A stretch of 6,409 nt of DNA from the NCBI GenBank assembly GCA_964360445.1, contig CAYHWE010000039.1, positions 1 through 6,409 of the forward strand, in the 5' to 3' direction. This document shows positions 5,903 to 6,409 of the stretch, piece after piece (position 1 is the first letter of the stretch; every line of letters starts with the position of its first letter). The position numbers and the translations under genes are program-made. The notes under the pieces are model-generated. The model worked only from the letters and a program-made list of their open reading frames with translations, did no database searches and was not told the origin of the DNA. This DNA is from CAYHWE01 sp964360445 (GTDB taxonomy: Bacteria; Patescibacteriota; Patescibacteriia; Patescibacteriales; JAKAJF01).

Positions 5903-6409
5903 ATGTATTTATCTTTAAATTGGTTAAAAGACTTTGTGAAAATCCCTAAATCACTGACTCCGGAGGAGTTGGGGTTGAAGCTGACTTTGCATACGGTTGA
6001 AGTCGAGGGTATCCAGAAACAGGGAGACAGGTTCAAGAATGTCGTGATCGGCAGGATTTTGGAAATCAAAAAACATCCGGATGCTGACCGTTTGCAACTA
6101 GCGAAAGTAGATGTCGGCAAAGAAGTTTTAGATATCGTTTGCGGCGCGCCGAATATCGCAGTCGGGCAGTTCGTGCCGGTTGCGACGGTCGGAGCTATCT
6201 TGCCGAACGGACTAGAAATCAAGGAAGCGGAAGTACGCGGCGAGAAATCACGCGGCATGCTTTGCGCAGCCGATGAATTAGGATTGGGCGATGACCATTC
6301 CGGCATCATGATTTTGAAAAAGGCTAAATTGGGTTCAAGTTTTTCAGATTATCTGGGTTTACAGGATATAATTTTTGAAGTCGATAACAAGGCTTTGACC
6401 AACCGCCCT
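5903..6409 (+). CDS. pheT: Phenylalanine--tRNA ligase beta subunit, N-terminal part (3' partial)
   Basis: This frame starts one base after the pheS stop and stays open to the right edge, giving 169 residues of a protein that is normally about 780-800 long. It begins MYLSLNWLKDFV, the usual PheT N terminus. Residues about 44-150 form the EMAP II-like tRNA-binding OB fold: NVVIGRILEIKKHPDADRL (46-64), IVCGAPNI (78-85), GAILPNG (97-103) and EVRGEKSRGMLCAADELGL (110-128). The last residues, FEVDNKALTNRP, start the B1/B3-B4 region that leads to the editing domain. The beta subunit binds tRNA and hydrolyses mischarged Tyr-tRNA-Phe, but the editing site itself is outside the window. No Shine-Dalgarno sequence precedes the ATG, so translation is probably coupled to pheS. 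Confidence 0.97.
   Translation, partial: MYLSLNWLKDFVKIPKSLTPEELGLKLTLHTVEVEGIQKQGDRFKNVVIGRILEIKKHPDADRLQLAKVDVGKEVLDIVCGAPNIAVGQFVPVATVGAILPNGLEIKEAEVRGEKSRGMLCAADELGLGDDHSGIMILKKAKLGSSFSDYLGLQDIIFEVDNKALTNRP

Noticed and set aside
5887..6309. 140-codon minus-strand frame opposite pheT
   Set aside because: It lies antisense to the clear PheT tRNA-binding domain and its Ser/Pro/Thr-rich composition is typical of a shadow frame.
1..6409. UGA recoding to glycine as in Gracilibacteria/SR1
   Set aside because: No in-frame TGA occurs within any conserved gene, and all visible stops are TAA, so the standard code suffices.
1..6409. A novel defence or mobile system centred on the helicase-nuclease
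   Set aside because: The neighbours are housekeeping genes; there is no methylase, toxin, transposase, integrase or effector partner. DNA repair is the simpler reading.

Overview
The window looks like a packed, moderately AT-rich stretch of bacterial chromosome. Every supportable gene lies on the + strand. I think it comes from the Candidate Phyla Radiation (Patescibacteria), most likely a Parcubacteria-type lineage. The clues are near-absent Shine-Dalgarno sequences with gaps of 1 to 36 bases at most junctions, a single-chain UvrD helicase fused to a Cas4/RecB-type Fe-S nuclease, a small four-helix membrane protein directly before pheS, and a GC-rich palindrome inserted in frame in a conserved gene. 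This placement is inference from family knowledge and was not searched. All genes read with the standard code: TGG is Trp, no TGA interrupts a conserved domain, and every visible stop is TAA.

Layout: bases 3-113 may hold the last 36 codons of an unidentified gene. An M16 zinc peptidase (115-1377) follows after one base, then a 975-residue helicase-nuclease (1390-4317) after 12 bases. The only sizeable gap (4318-4452) is largely filled by two opposed arrays of a 9-base repeat that together can fold into a 38-position imperfect hairpin. Next come a 125-residue integral membrane protein of unknown function (4453-4830), a 36-base gap with a small hairpin that covers the pheS ribosome binding site, pheS (4867-5901), and the first 169 codons of pheT, which runs off the right edge (5903-6409).

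Function: pheS and pheT encode the two subunits of phenylalanyl-tRNA synthetase and are almost certainly co-transcribed. The helicase-nuclease is probably a DNA-end-processing or repair enzyme, and the M16 protein a cytosolic peptide-degrading or processing peptidase. They look like housekeeping genes, not an accessory island. I see no transposase, CRISPR array, RNA gene or evident defence cassette. The most noteworthy signals are the repeat-built hairpin at 4363-4442, the palindrome at 2174-2193 that exactly accounts for a six-residue insertion in the helicase, and the hairpin over the pheS ribosome binding site.
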